A stretch of DNA of 64,000 nt. It comes from Pandoraea pnomenusa (GTDB taxonomy: Bacteria > Pseudomonadota > Gammaproteobacteria > Burkholderiales > Burkholderiaceae). The translations under genes and the position numbers were made by a program. Below are positions 29,135 through 38,247 of this stretch, piece after piece (position 1 is the stretch's first letter; each line of letters opens with the position of its first letter). The stretch is from positions 248,001 to 312,000 of the forward strand of contig NZ_CP009553.3 of assembly GCF_000767615.3 (NCBI RefSeq). The letters are read 5' to 3'. A model generated the notes under the pieces. That model saw only the letters and a list, made by a program, of their open reading frames with translations. It ran no database searches and had not been told where the DNA came from.

Positions 29135-32100
29135 TCACGCGGCCACGCGATGCGCGTCGCCATCGCGGAACTGCGCGAGCAACTTCGTCCACTTGATGCG
29201 CGTGGCGGCAAGGCTTTGCGCCTTGACGTGCCCATACCCGCGAATCTCCTGCGGCAACTCGGCGAGCTGAACGGCCAGCGTCAGGTTCTGCTCGTTCAGT
29301 CGCGACACCAGTTCGTTGACCAGCGTCTCGTACTCGCCGATCAATGCACGCTCCATGCGACGTTCCTCGGTGCGGCCGAAGATGTCGAATGCGCCGCCAC
29401 GCAGCCCCTTGAACTTCGCGAGCACGCCGAACGCCTTCATCATCCAGGCGCCATACGTCTGCTTGATGAGGTGCCCCTTGTCGTCGTGCTTCGCGAGCGA
29501 CGGCGGCGCGAGATGGAAGCGCAACGTGAAGTCGCCTTCGAACTGCTCGTTGATCTTCTTCATGAACGCCGGATCGGTGTACAGGCGCGCGACTTCGTAC
29601 TCGTCCTTGTACGCCATGAGCTTGTACAGCGCGCGGGCCACCGCTTCGGTCAGCGGCATCTGCGCGCCTTCCTGCGTGAGCGGTGTCTCCGCCGCGCGGA
29701 CACGGTCCACCGTCTGCTTGAAACGCTCGGCGTAGGCGCGATCCTGATACGACACGAGCTGGTCGTAGCGGCGCTGGATCAGCATGTCCAGTGCGCGCGG
29801 CGTGTGCAGCGTGATCAGCTTGCCGCCGGCTGCCGACGATTCCGGCGTTTCGCCTTGCTGCGCGAGCTTGCGCACCGCGGCGAGATCGTGCGCGGCGCGA
29901 CGGCCCCACTCGAACGCCTGCTTGTTCTTCTCGATGGCCACGCCGTTCAGTTCGATGGCGCGCGTGAGTGCCGCGTAGGAGAGCGGTACCCATCCCTTTT
30001 GCCATGCGTACCCGAGCACGAACGGGTTCGTGTAGATGGTGTCGCCGAGCAGTCGCAATGCGAGGTGGTTGGCGTCGACAAAGTCCACGCCGTCGCCGGC
30101 CGCGGCGCGAATGTCGTGCTCGGTGCTCGAGCCGGGGAAGCGCCAGTTGGGATTGCGGATGAACTCGGCGGTCGGGGTGTGCGCGCTGTTCACGACGACG
30201 TTCGTCACGCCGTACTGCACGCGCGAGAGCGTGTCGTCGCTGGCCGTGGTGATGGCGTCGCACCCGATCACCACGCGTGCGTCGCCCATGGCGATGCGCG
30301 TCGCGTGGATGTCCTCCGGTTGCAGCGCGATCTGCACGTGGCTCGTCACGGCACCGCCCTTTTGCGCGAGACCGGTCACATCGAGCGTGGTGACGCCCTT
30401 GTTCTCCAGATGCGCGGCCATGCCGAGCAGCCCGCCGATCGTGACCACGCCCGTGCCGCCCACGCCCGTGACGAGAATGCCGTACGGACGCGAAATGTTC
30501 GGCAGCACCGGTTCCGGCAACGGCGGCAGGCCGCTGCTGTCGACCTGCGCGGTCCTGGGCTTGCGCAACTGACCGCCTTCGACCGTCACGAAGCTCGGGC
30601 AGAAGCCGTTCACGCACGAGTAGTCCTTGTTGCACGTCGACTGGTTGATCTGGCGTTTCGTGCCGAACTCGGTCTCGAGCGGTTCGACCGACAGGCAGTT
30701 CGACTTCACCGAGCAGTCGCCGCAACCTTCGCAGACCGCTTCGTTGATGACCACGCGCTTGGCCGGATCGGGGTACGTGCCGCGCTTGCGACGGCGGCGC
30801 TTCTCGGTGGCGCACGTCTGGTCGTAGATCAGGATGGACGTGCCCTTGACCAGACGCAGCTCGCGCTGCACGCGGTCGAGTTCGCTGCGGTGATGGATCG
30901 GCACGTCACCCACGAGCTTCACGCCCTCGTATTTCTCGGGCTCGTCGGTGACGATCACGATCTTCGCGGCGCCTTCGGCATCGACCTGTGCCACGATCTG
31001 CGGCACGGAGAGCGTGCCGTCGACCGGCTGCCCGCCGGTCATCGCGACGGCGTCGTTGTACAGGATCTTGTAGGTGATGTTGACCTTCGACGAGATCGCC
31101 GCGCGTATCGCCAGCAGGCCGGAGTGGAAGTACGTACCGTCGCCCAGGTTCGCGAAGATGTGCTCGTCGCAGGAGAATGGCGCCTGGCCGATCCAGGGCA
31201 CCCCCTCGCCGCCCATCTGCGAGAAGGTGTCGGTCTTGCGGTCCATCCACACCGTCATGTAGTGACAACCGATGCCGGCGATCGCACGCGAACCCTCGGG
31301 CACGTTGGTCGACGTGTTGTGCGGGCACCCCGAGCAGAACCACGGCTTGCGCTCGACGGCCACGCGCGGCTTGGCCAGCGCCTGCTCCTTGGCCTCGATC
31401 ACGCGCAGGCGCGTGGCGATGCGCTCGCGCACGTCGCTCGGCAGCTCGAACTTCTCCAGACGCGTGGCAATGGCCTTGGCGATCAGCGCGGGCGAAAGTT
31501 CGTAGTGCGCGGGCAGCAACCAGTTGGCCATCGGCACCGACCATTCGCCGCCGGCGCCGTCCTTCTCGTCGAACTTGCCGTATACGCGCGGACGCACGTC
31601 GTCGCGCCAGTTGTACAGCTCTTCCTTGATCTGGTATTCGAGGATCTGGCGCTTCTCCTCGACCACCAGGATTTCCTGCAGCCCCTGCGCGAATGCGCGC
31701 GCACCCTGCGCTTCGAGCGGCCACACGCAGCCCACCTTGTAAAGACGAATGCCGATGCGTTGACACGTGGCTTCGTCGAGCCCGAGGTCGGCAAGCGCCT
31801 GACACACGTCGAGGTACGCCTTGCCCCCGGTCATGATGCCGAAGCGCGCATTGGGCGAGTCGATCATCACGCGGTCGAGCTTGTTGGCGCGCACATAGGC
31901 CAGGCCGGCGTACCACTTATAGTCGATCATGCGCGCTTCCTGCACCAGCGGCGGATCGGGCCAGCGGATGTTCAGCCCGTCGGGCGGCATGATGAAATCG
32001 TCGGGCAGTCGCACGTCGACGTTGTGCGGATCGATCATCACCGACGCCGACGATTCGACGACGTCCGTCACGCACTTCATGGCAACCCACAGGCCGGAGT

Positions 32101-32701
32101 AACGGCTCATCGCCCAGCCGTGCAGGCCGTAGTCGAGATACTCCTGCACGTTCGACGGATACAGCACGGGGATGCCGGCGGCCTTGAAAACGTGCTCCGA
32201 CTGGTGGGCGAGGGTGGAGGATTTGGCGGCGTGGTCGTCGCCTGCGAGTACCAGCACACCGCCGTGCTTCGACGAGCCGGCCGAGTTGCCGTGCTTGAAC
32301 ACGTCCATCGAGCGGTCGACGCCGGGGCCTTTGCCGTACCACATGGAGAACACGCCATCGAACTTGGCGGGGTACAGATTGACCTGTTGCGAACCCCAGA
32401 CCGACGTGGCGGCGAGATCTTCGTTCAGGCCGGGCTGGAAGACGATGTTATGTCCGGCGAGATGCTGCTTCGCCTTCCACAGCGACAGGTCCAGACCGCC
32501 CAGCGGCGAGCCGCGATAGCCCGAGATGAAACCTGCGGTATTGAGCCCGGCAGCGGCGTCGCGCGCCTGCTGCAACATCGGTAGTCGAACCAGGGCCTGA
32601 ATGCCGCTCATGTAAGCGCGACCGCGCTCGAGCGTGTACTTGTCGTCGAGCGTGACCGATTCCAGCGCGGCCAGCAAACTCGGGTTGACGGGGGCGTTCA
32701 T
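29135..32701 (-). CDS. Indolepyruvate ferredoxin oxidoreductase, fused alpha-beta form
   Basis: This is a 1188-residue protein combining the IorA and IorB parts. The N-terminal pyrimidine-binding domain has GFISGYRGSPLGGLDLSLWK; the TPP-binding part has FCSGCPHNTSTNVPEGSRAI and MGGEGVPWIGQAPF. A cysteine cluster CEGCGDCSVKSNC and a later CNKDYSCVNGFC suggest iron-sulfur binding. The C-terminal gamma-type domain starts at ILVTGVGGTGVVTIGGLLGM. It converts arylpyruvates from aromatic amino acids to aryl-acyl-CoA. Phenylpyruvate would give phenylacetyl-CoA, which the paa genes 4.4 kb away would use. Confidence 0.92.
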   Translation of the reverse strand: MNAPVNPSLLAALESVTLDDKYTLERGRAYMSGIQALVRLPMLQQARDAAAGLNTAGFISGYRGSPLGGLDLSLWKAKQHLAGHNIVFQPGLNEDLAATSVWGSQQVNLYPAKFDGVFSMWYGKGPGVDRSMDVFKHGNSAGSSKHGGVLVLAGDDHAAKSSTLAHQSEHVFKAAGIPVLYPSNVQEYLDYGLHGWAMSRYSGLWVAMKCVTDVVESSASVMIDPHNVDVRLPDDFIMPPDGLNIRWPDPPLVQEARMIDYKWYAGLAYVRANKLDRVMIDSPNARFGIMTGGKAYLDVCQALADLGLDEATCQRIGIRLYKVGCVWPLEAQGARAFAQGLQEILVVEEKRQILEYQIKEELYNWRDDVRPRVYGKFDEKDGAGGEWSVPMANWLLPAHYELSPALIAKAIATRLEKFELPSDVRERIATRLRVIEAKEQALAKPRVAVERKPWFCSGCPHNTSTNVPEGSRAIAGIGCHYMTVWMDRKTDTFSQMGGEGVPWIGQAPFSCDEHIFANLGDGTYFHSGLLAIRAAISSKVNITYKILYNDAVAMTGGQPVDGTLSVPQIVAQVDAEGAAKIVIVTDEPEKYEGVKLVGDVPIHHRSELDRVQRELRLVKGTSILIYDQTCATEKRRRRKRGTYPDPAKRVVINEAVCEGCGDCSVKSNCLSVEPLETEFGTKRQINQSTCNKDYSCVNGFCPSFVTVEGGQLRKPRTAQVDSSGLPPLPEPVLPNISRPYGILVTGVGGTGVVTIGGLLGMAAHLENKGVTTLDVTGLAQKGGAVTSHVQIALQPEDIHATRIAMGDARVVIGCDAITTASDDTLSRVQYGVTNVVVNSAHTPTAEFIRNPNWRFPGSSTEHDIRAAAGDGVDFVDANHLALRLLGDTIYTNPFVLGYAWQKGWVPLSYAALTRAIELNGVAIEKNKQAFEWGRRAAHDLAAVRKLAQQGETPESSAAGGKLITLHTPRALDMLIQRRYDQLVSYQDRAYAERFKQTVDRVRAAETPLTQEGAQMPLTEAVARALYKLMAYKDEYEVARLYTDPAFMKKINEQFEGDFTLRFHLAPPSLAKHDDKGHLIKQTYGAWMMKAFGVLAKFKGLRGGAFDIFGRTEERRMERALIGEYETLVNELVSRLNEQNLTLAVQLAELPQEIRGYGHVKAQSLAATRIKWTKLLAQFRDGDAHRVAA

Positions 32702-33368
32702 GGGGTGTGCTCCTCACTCTCACTGATTTTGGGATCGCCAAAACTTCTTTGCCCCCCCGCTCTCGTGAAGCAGGACGGCAGCGGTGATTGCCGGCCTCTG
32801 TATTTTTGCTTTCCCGAGTGCTCACCTCTGTGATGCCACCCGGTGGGCAGGGCCTTTTTCGTGATGCTGATGCCAGTCGGACTTATGGTAGCACCGGCGT
32901 CATGGCATTGCCTGACGGTGAAGGTGACGTCGCATAGGTTGCCGCTTGGGGCAGTACCACGCGCATTATGACGTTTACGTAAACGTAAAACGGTTGGCGT
33001 AAACCCTCGTCGGTCGACAGCGTCGCCACGCCCTCCCGGAACCGACAGGTGCGGCATTGCGTCTCTCCGCGATTTTGGGAATTTCACTCAAAATGATGCC
33101 AATGTGTCGCGAATGTGTCGGCTACCGTGCGTTTGTCAGCGACTTCCGACACATGGGTAACAACGTGTAACGGTTCGGGGCGAAGGGGAACGGCGCAGGC
33201 AGAATGCCACCTAATGCCTTACCTGACGCGCTGTCGATTCGTTCGGTCCGTTGTGGACGATTTCGGCTTGGCTCGATGGCGTTCCTCCGATGGACCTGGC
33301 CCGTCAGGTACGTTCTTTGCGCACACGTCGTGCGCTTGCAATAAAGCGATACGCAAGAAGGAGTCACT
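32702..33368. other. Long intergenic region with a 16-bp palindrome
   Basis: 667 bp between the IOR gene and a small secreted protein gene, divergent. It contains the palindrome at 32971-32986 and a small hairpin near 32725-32744. I see no credible gene or known riboswitch. Confidence 0.5.
32971..32986. promoter_or_regulatory. Perfect 16-bp palindrome, probable operator upstream of the IOR gene
   Basis: ACGTTTACGTAAACGT is its own reverse complement and overlaps a TTTACGT-type element. Such sites suit MerR- or TetR-type regulators of amino-acid or fatty-acid catabolism. It lies 270 bp before the IOR start, in the long divergent region. Confidence 0.6.
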
Positions 33369-33581
33369 GTGAATCAACGAAACATCGCCAAATTCCTGCT
33401 GGTTTCCGCTTCGTTCCTGACCCTGGAAGTGAGCGTCGCCCGTGCCGATGAACTGGCACGCGACAAGACGGCCGAACCGACCCCGGTGAGTTCCACCGTG
33501 AGTTCTCCCGTTACGCCGCAGCGTTACGAAGGCCCGCTCGACCAGCGCACGATCGATCCGCGCGAATTCCAGCGCCGCTGA
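33369..33581 (+). CDS. Small exported protein of unknown function
   Basis: This is a 70-residue protein. GTG 33369 has AAGGAG 7 nt upstream, which supports translation. A signal peptide is clear (RNIAKFLLVSASFLTLEVSV, cleavage likely after ARA). The mature part of about 45 residues is polar, rich in Thr, Pro and Arg, has no cysteine and ends in DPREFQRR. I do not recognise the family. A terminator follows at 33638. It is probably a monocistronic periplasmic protein. Confidence 0.7.
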   Translation: MNQRNIAKFLLVSASFLTLEVSVARADELARDKTAEPTPVSSTVSSPVTPQRYEGPLDQRTIDPREFQRR

Positions 33582-33637
33582 TGCGGCCTGAACAACGTTG
33601 AGCGCGCCGCCACAAGGCGGCACGCTCTGCCCCCTCC

Positions 33638-33673
33638 GGGCGCCACCTCGCAAGGTCGGCGCCCTTTCTTTTT
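33638..33673 (+). terminator. Intrinsic terminator after the small exported protein gene
   Basis: Stem GGGCGCC / GGCGCCC (33638-33644, 33658-33664) with an inner ACCT/AGGT pairing and a T-rich run after it. Confidence 0.85.
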
Positions 33674-33743
33674 CCTCTTTTTTTCCCGATACCGGCATCG
33701 GCGTCTTCTCTGTAATCTCTTGTAATGGGAGTGAGAGGGTTAG

Positions 33744-33782
33744 TATTTTCAAAATATTCATAATCTACGCAATAATATTGCG
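33744..33782. promoter_or_regulatory. Two AT-rich palindromes before the Lrp-type gene
   Basis: TATTTTCAAAATA (33744-33756) and CGCAATAATATTGCG (33768-33782) are each perfect dyads; their centres are 25 bp apart. Lrp/AsnC proteins bind AT-rich dyads as multimers, so this is a likely autoregulatory site 27 bp before the gene start. Confidence 0.6.
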
Positions 33783-33808
33783 CAGATGACGAAAATAGTG
33801 GGGGAGAA

Positions 33809-34297
33809 GTGTCAAAATTGGAACTCGACAAGATCGATCGCCGAATTCTGGCCTTGCTGCAAGGCAATGGCCGGCTATCCAATCTCGAGATCGCCGAACA
33901 GGTCCGCCTGTCGCCGAGCCCATGCCTGAGGCGCATTCGCCGGCTCGAGGAAGCCGGCGTCATTCGCGGGTATGTCGCGCTGCTCGAGCCCACGCGTCTC
34001 GGCCTTGGGCTGCTCGCCTACGTGAACGTGCGCCTGGACAAGCGGCATCCGGGCGACGGGCAGGGAGGGTCGGTGATCGAGCACTTCCGCAACGTGGTCG
34101 ATTCCTGGACCGAAGTCGTCGGCTGTTATGCGATGGCGGGCGACATGGATTATCTGCTGCGCGTGCATGTGCGGGACATGGCGCACTTTTCCCGCTTCAT
34201 GCAGACGAATCTGCTTGTGCACCCGAGCGTGGTCGACGTAAAGACGAGCTTCGTGCTCGACCAGCTCAAGGAAACGACAGCGCTGCCGCTACCGTGA
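33809..34297 (+). CDS. Lrp/AsnC family transcriptional regulator
   Basis: This is a 162-residue protein. GTG 33809 is close to GGGGAGA; a TTG at 33818 would be better spaced and would drop three residues. The HTH lies at about 8-50 (DKIDRRILALLQGNGRLSNL, IAEQVRLSPSPCLRRIRRLE). The RAM ligand-binding domain follows, with WTEVVGCYAMAGDMDYLLRV and VKTSFVLDQLKETTALP. These regulators respond to amino acids and form octamers. Its target genes are not evident; no amino-acid enzyme is adjacent. Confidence 0.88.
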   Translation: MSKLELDKIDRRILALLQGNGRLSNLEIAEQVRLSPSPCLRRIRRLEEAGVIRGYVALLEPTRLGLGLLAYVNVRLDKRHPGDGQGGSVIEHFRNVVDSWTEVVGCYAMAGDMDYLLRVHVRDMAHFSRFMQTNLLVHPSVVDVKTSFVLDQLKETTALPLP

Positions 34298-34330
34298 CAA
34301 GACGCGTCTCGCCATTGTGACGGGAACAAA

Positions 34331-34360
34331 AAAACCCGGCCATCCAGCCGGGTTTTCTTT
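34331..34360. terminator. Bidirectional terminator between lrp-type and GNAT genes
   Basis: Stem AAAACCCGGC / GCCGGGTTTT (34331-34340, 34347-34356) followed by a T-rich run; the flanking genes are convergent. Confidence 0.9.
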
Positions 34361-34390
34361 TTTGCCGCGTCGAATCGGGCAGGCCGCGGT

Positions 34391-35047
34391 TCAGGCGGCG
34401 CGCTGATTCGGCAGCAGAGCGCCGAACAGGCGACGCACATTGCGAAGCTGGCGCTTGATGGCGTAGTCGAAGGCGGCGACTTGTTCCTGCATCATCTCCG
34501 AGAGCATCGATTGCGTGTCGGCCGGCGGCAGGCTCAGGTAGCCGTCCGCTTCGCCGTACGCGAAATTGATCTGCATGCCGGCCTTTTTCGCGATACGCAT
34601 CATGCGGGCGTTTCGCGACAGGCAGTGCATGTAAAGCGTGTCGACGCGCTTGTTACGGCAGTGGATGGCAGCCCGCTCGAAAAGTCGCGAGCCGATGCCG
34701 CGACCGCGAGCGGATTCGAGTACCGAGACGCCGAACTCCGCGACGCGACCGTTCTTGCCTTCCGGCAACTGGGCAACATGGGCCACGGCAACGAGCGCCA
34801 GATGGTCGTCGTAGACGCCGAAAACACTGTCGCGAGCAAAGTCGAGGCTGGCAACGTAGCGCGTGATGATGTCGTCGGAGACGGCCTGGCCGAAGCGCAG
34901 CAGGCGGTCTTCTTCGCCGAGCGCCAGGAAATGGCGCTGGAGACGGTGAATATCGCCGGACGTCAATTCACGAATCAGCACGCTCGACCGCTCGTTGGCG
35001 GCAACCGTCGCGCGTGCGACGTCGGGCGTGTGGTTCGGGGCAGTCAT
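34391..35047 (-). CDS. GNAT family N-acetyltransferase
   Basis: This is a 218-residue protein. The acetyl-CoA site is visible as SARGRGIGSRLFERAAIHC (about 113-131), preceded by the strand NGRVAEFGVSVLE. The N-terminus has LIRELTSGDIHRLQRHFLAL. The C-terminal 50 residues form an extra helical extension (MLSEMMQEQVAAFDYAIKRQ). The substrate, protein or small molecule, is unknown. ATG 35047. Confidence 0.85.
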   Translation of the reverse strand: MTAPNHTPDVARATVAANERSSVLIRELTSGDIHRLQRHFLALGEEDRLLRFGQAVSDDIITRYVASLDFARDSVFGVYDDHLALVAVAHVAQLPEGKNGRVAEFGVSVLESARGRGIGSRLFERAAIHCRNKRVDTLYMHCLSRNARMMRIAKKAGMQINFAYGEADGYLSLPPADTQSMLSEMMQEQVAAFDYAIKRQLRNVRRLFGALLPNQRAA

Positions 35048-35240
35048 GGCGTATTCCTTGAGTATTCTTTAGTGCGTCGACTGGATTGTGCGACGCAAAA
35101 GAATTATACCCGAACGGCTAGGTAAAAACCCTAGGAATCGTGCGATGCCGTTGGAGGAAAACGCCTAAGTCGCTGAAGAGTGGCGTCTTTTCTGGGTTTG
35201 TGTGGCGGCACCTTCGACCGCGAGGTTGTTGCGAGGCAAC

Positions 35241-35269
35241 AAAAAAGGGCGGAAATCCCGCCCTTTTTT
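35241..35269. terminator. Bidirectional terminator
   Basis: Stem AAAAAAGGGCGG / CCGCCCTTTTTT (35241-35252, 35258-35269) with a five-base loop. It lies downstream of the TetR gene and works on the minus strand there. Confidence 0.88.
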
Positions 35270-35310
35270 GTGAGTGTGTGCTCACCTCATTTTCGAGAGC
35301 GGCTTCGGCG

Positions 35311-35967
35311 TCACGTTCTCGTGGGCAGCACGGCAGCAGGAATGGCGGCCTCGATGCCATCCGGCAGCGGAGTGGCGAGACCGTGCTCGAGCACGGCGAT
35401 GACTTCGTTGGCGAAATCGCGGTAACGCATGCGTCCACCCGGCTTGAGCCATGTGAACGTCCAGTTGATCATGCCGAACAGCATCATCGTGAGCGCCGTC
35501 TGGTTGTGCCTGGCCACCCGATCGGGGAACGCTCGCGCGAGCTGGCGTGCGAAGGCGGCCACCACATCGCGTTGCCGGTTCAGCACGATCTCCCGTTGCT
35601 CGTCGTTGAGGAACTTCACGTCGTTGAGCAGCGCGATGTGCCGCGTCTGCGACGTTTCGTACTCATCGAGGAAAGCGCGAATCAGCTCATGGAACGTGTC
35701 GCGCTCGGAGAGACCGCGGCGCTGGCCGAGCGCCTCGACCTCGGTGACGATGAGCATCAGCCGCTTGGTGTAGCGCTCGAGCAGATCGAACAGAATGGCG
35801 TCCTTGCTCGCGTAGTAATGATAGAGGCGGGCCTTCGACGTGCCGCACGCGGCGGCCAACTCGGACATCGAGGTGCTCGGGTAGCTCGCGCGGGCGAACG
35901 CCTCGGCCGCGACATCGAGAATCTGTTCGCGCTGCGATTCGTGATCGGGCGCTTTGGTACGTGCCAT
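35311..35967 (-). CDS. TetR family regulator, candidate PaaR
   Basis: This is a 218-residue protein. The HTH is at about 10-60 (REQILDVAAEAFARASYPST, MSELAAACGTSKARLYHYYA). The C-terminal ligand domain contains LTMMLFGMINWTFTWLKPGG, as in TetR proteins that sense acyl-CoA. It follows the DUF1835 gene by 9 bp and lies 1.1 kb from the paa genes on the same strand. The paaA promoter carries a perfect TetR-type palindrome (41098-41115). It is therefore a good candidate for PaaR, which in Burkholderia represses paa genes until phenylacetyl-CoA is present. Confidence 0.8.
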   Translation of the reverse strand: MARTKAPDHESQREQILDVAAEAFARASYPSTSMSELAAACGTSKARLYHYYASKDAILFDLLERYTKRLMLIVTEVEALGQRRGLSERDTFHELIRAFLDEYETSQTRHIALLNDVKFLNDEQREIVLNRQRDVVAAFARQLARAFPDRVARHNQTALTMMLFGMINWTFTWLKPGGRMRYRDFANEVIAVLEHGLATPLPDGIEAAIPAAVLPTRT

Positions 35968-35976
35968 AAACGGGGG

Positions 35977-36774
35977 TTACTCCAGTCGTAGATCGCACGC
36001 GGCGGCAGCTGTCGTGTCGCCGCGCAATGCGAGCCGGCCTGCCGCACCGAGCTCGCGGCAGCGCCACAGCAGAAAACTGTCGGTCGCAAAAAAACCTTCG
36101 ATGCGGGGCATGGTCTCGCCGAGAAAGGCCGCCATCGGGGTCCAGGCAACGGGCGCCAGGGTCAGCAACTGATCGTCGATCTCGGCGAACGTTGCGCCCT
36201 CGAATGTGTTGTGCACCCAGCGACGCACTTGCGTATTCACCTGCTTGAGCGCGCGCCATTCGAGCGAAAGGCGGCCGATGCGCAGCAGCGAGATCGGGGC
36301 GATGCGCGCGAACCGTTCGGCGAGCACGTCCGGGGCGTACATGCCCACGCTGGTGCGCCGCTCAGGGCCTTGCGCCGTGCCCGGGCCGCTCAGATCGGCA
36401 CTGCGCAGCACGATTTCGTTGAGTCGGGCGGGCGTGTTTCGCAGCATGAACGATACGCGGCGAAGCACAAGCTGATCCGACGCACTGTCGCCATGCCAGC
36501 ACACCACGGCACTTTCCGTGGGGCCGCCTTCGGCCAGGCGCTGCAGCGACGCCAGTTCCTCGCGCAACTCGCTGGCGTAATCCCGGTTCGCCGACGGCAT
36601 CACCCGCTGCCAGAACGCCGCGCGCTGACGCTCGTTCTCGTCGATCTCGCGCAACGGACCGACGGCCAGGTCGTCTCGCAGGACAAGCACGGGGTCGGCG
36701 CGGTGCGCCAGCGCCATTGCCGCGCGCAACTGCTGCGCGGCAATATCGCCACAGACGACATGGATGGTATTCAT
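35977..36774 (-). CDS. DUF1835-domain protein
   Basis: This is a 265-residue protein; ATG 36774 is chosen over 36801 because MNTIHVVCGDIAAQQLRAAM is the usual N-terminus. The DUF1835 part covers about 1-130 (VLRDDLAVGPLREIDENERQ). A second C-terminal region (RALKQVNTQVRRWVHNTFEG) may be DUF3658-like. The function is not known. It is probably co-transcribed with the TetR gene that follows after 9 bp. Confidence 0.75.
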   Translation of the reverse strand: MNTIHVVCGDIAAQQLRAAMALAHRADPVLVLRDDLAVGPLREIDENERQRAAFWQRVMPSANRDYASELREELASLQRLAEGGPTESAVVCWHGDSASDQLVLRRVSFMLRNTPARLNEIVLRSADLSGPGTAQGPERRTSVGMYAPDVLAERFARIAPISLLRIGRLSLEWRALKQVNTQVRRWVHNTFEGATFAEIDDQLLTLAPVAWTPMAAFLGETMPRIEGFFATDSFLLWRCRELGAAGRLALRGDTTAAAACDLRLE

Positions 36775-37052
36775 GCCCGGTAGTTTACGGTATTCCCGCA
36801 ACCTCGGGTTGACGCTCCCGTCATGACGGCAATCACAGGCAATAGCAGGCGATAACAGACAATCACCGCGCGGAACCGGATCATTCGCGGGACTTCGACC
36901 CGGCGGATGCGACGGTGCCGCGGTGTTGCCTCAGTATCGCCCCCGCGTTCGCGCGCCGCGGCAATCCGCGTCACACGGGGCCTAGGCTTCGACGGGGCGC
37001 GGTCGGCGGCCGTGGCCGCCCGCCATCCGCGCCACCGCCGGGTCCTCGCCGA

Positions 37053-38141
37053 TCAGCGCTCGTCGTAGCTGACCACGACGCGCTCGGTGAGCGGGCGGGC
37101 CTGGCACGTCAGCACGAAGCCTTGCTCGACTTCGTAGTCTTCCAGCGTGTAGTTCTTGTCCATGGCGACTTCGCCTTCGAGCACCTTGGCGCGGCACGTG
37201 CAGCACACGCCGCCCTTGCAGGCGTACGGCAGCGACAGGCCGGCGGCCAGGCCGGTATCGAGGATGCTCTGGCCCTCGTACGGCTGGCGCAGACGACGCT
37301 CCTTGCCGTCCATCACCACGACCAGCTCGGCCATCGGCGTATCGTCGGTGATCACGACCGGCTTCACGCCGGCTTGGGGCGAGGGCACGCCGAAGCGTTC
37401 GACATGGATCTTTTCCTTGGCAACGCCCGCGGCGGCCAGCGCGGCCTCGGCGGCGTCCATCATCGGCCCCGGACCGCAAATGAAGGCTTCATCGATGCTC
37501 GACGGTGAAATGAGCGTCTCGAGGAAAGCGGCGCACTTGTCCTGATCCAGCAGGCCGTTGAACAACTCGACTTCCTGTGCTTCGTCCGAGAGCACGTGAT
37601 ACAGGCGCAGACGGCCGAGATACGTGTTCTTCAGATCCTCGAGGGCTTCGGCGAACATGATCGCGGGTACCGAGCGGTTGCCGTAGACCAGCGTGAACTG
37701 GCTGTTCGGCTCGGTGGCCAGCGTGGTCTTGATGAGCGCGAGCATCGGCGTGATGCCAGACCCGCCGGCGAAGCCCACGTAATGCTTGGCCTGCTCGGCC
37801 GACAAACGGGTGAAGAAGCGGCCGTCCGGCGTCATCACGTCGATTTGCTGGCCCGGCTTCAGTTGATCGTTGGCGAAGTTCGAAAACTTGCCGCCCGGCA
37901 CGCGTTTGATGCCCACCCGCAGCTCGCCCGTGGCCTCGTAGTCGGGCACGCCAACGCAGATTGAGTAGGAACGACGGGCTTCTTCGCCGTCGATCTCGGT
38001 CTTGAGCGTGAGGAACTGGCCTTGCGTGAAGCGATACGCGTCGCGCAGCGCCTCGGGCACCGTGAAGGCGATGGAGATGGCGTCGGCGGTCTCGGGACGG
38101 ATTTCGCGAATGGTCAGCGAATGGAATTGCGGTGTCGTCAT
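37053..38141 (-). CDS. paaE: Phenylacetyl-CoA 1,2-epoxidase reductase subunit PaaE
   Basis: This is a 362-residue protein. The FAD part has RRSYSICVGVPD, the NAD(P)H part has GFAGGSGITPMLALIKTTLA, and the C-terminus is a plant-type 2Fe-2S ferredoxin with CKGGVCCTCRAKV and a last cysteine in GFVLTCQARP. It passes electrons from NADPH to the PaaA di-iron site. It is the last gene of the cluster in this order, 103 bp after paaD; that spacer carries 9-bp repeats. Confidence 0.94.
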   Translation of the reverse strand: MTTPQFHSLTIREIRPETADAISIAFTVPEALRDAYRFTQGQFLTLKTEIDGEEARRSYSICVGVPDYEATGELRVGIKRVPGGKFSNFANDQLKPGQQIDVMTPDGRFFTRLSAEQAKHYVGFAGGSGITPMLALIKTTLATEPNSQFTLVYGNRSVPAIMFAEALEDLKNTYLGRLRLYHVLSDEAQEVELFNGLLDQDKCAAFLETLISPSSIDEAFICGPGPMMDAAEAALAAAGVAKEKIHVERFGVPSPQAGVKPVVITDDTPMAELVVVMDGKERRLRQPYEGQSILDTGLAAGLSLPYACKGGVCCTCRAKVLEGEVAMDKNYTLEDYEVEQGFVLTCQARPLTERVVVSYDER

Positions 38142-38211
38142 CGTGGGCTTCCTTACCGTCCGGGCGCGGGTGGCGACAATCGAAGTGTCGGCATCGTTAC
38201 GCGCGAAGCGG

Positions 38212-38247
38212 GATCAGTCGGGTCAATCGGATCAATCGGGTCAATCA
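38212..38247. repeat. Four 9-bp tandem units at the 3' end of paaD
   Basis: GATCAGTCG, GGTCAATCG, GATCAATCG, GGTCAATCA. The paaD stop codon (38245-38247, minus strand) lies in the last unit; the others are in the paaD-paaE spacer. Confidence 0.85.

Noticed and set aside
28970..32584. Long plus-strand open frame opposite the indolepyruvate oxidoreductase gene
   Set aside because: Same antisense effect; composition rich in Arg, His and Val, no recognisable family.
32702..33087. Small minus-strand gene upstream of the indolepyruvate oxidoreductase gene
   Set aside because: No ribosome site, low-complexity translation and no domain.
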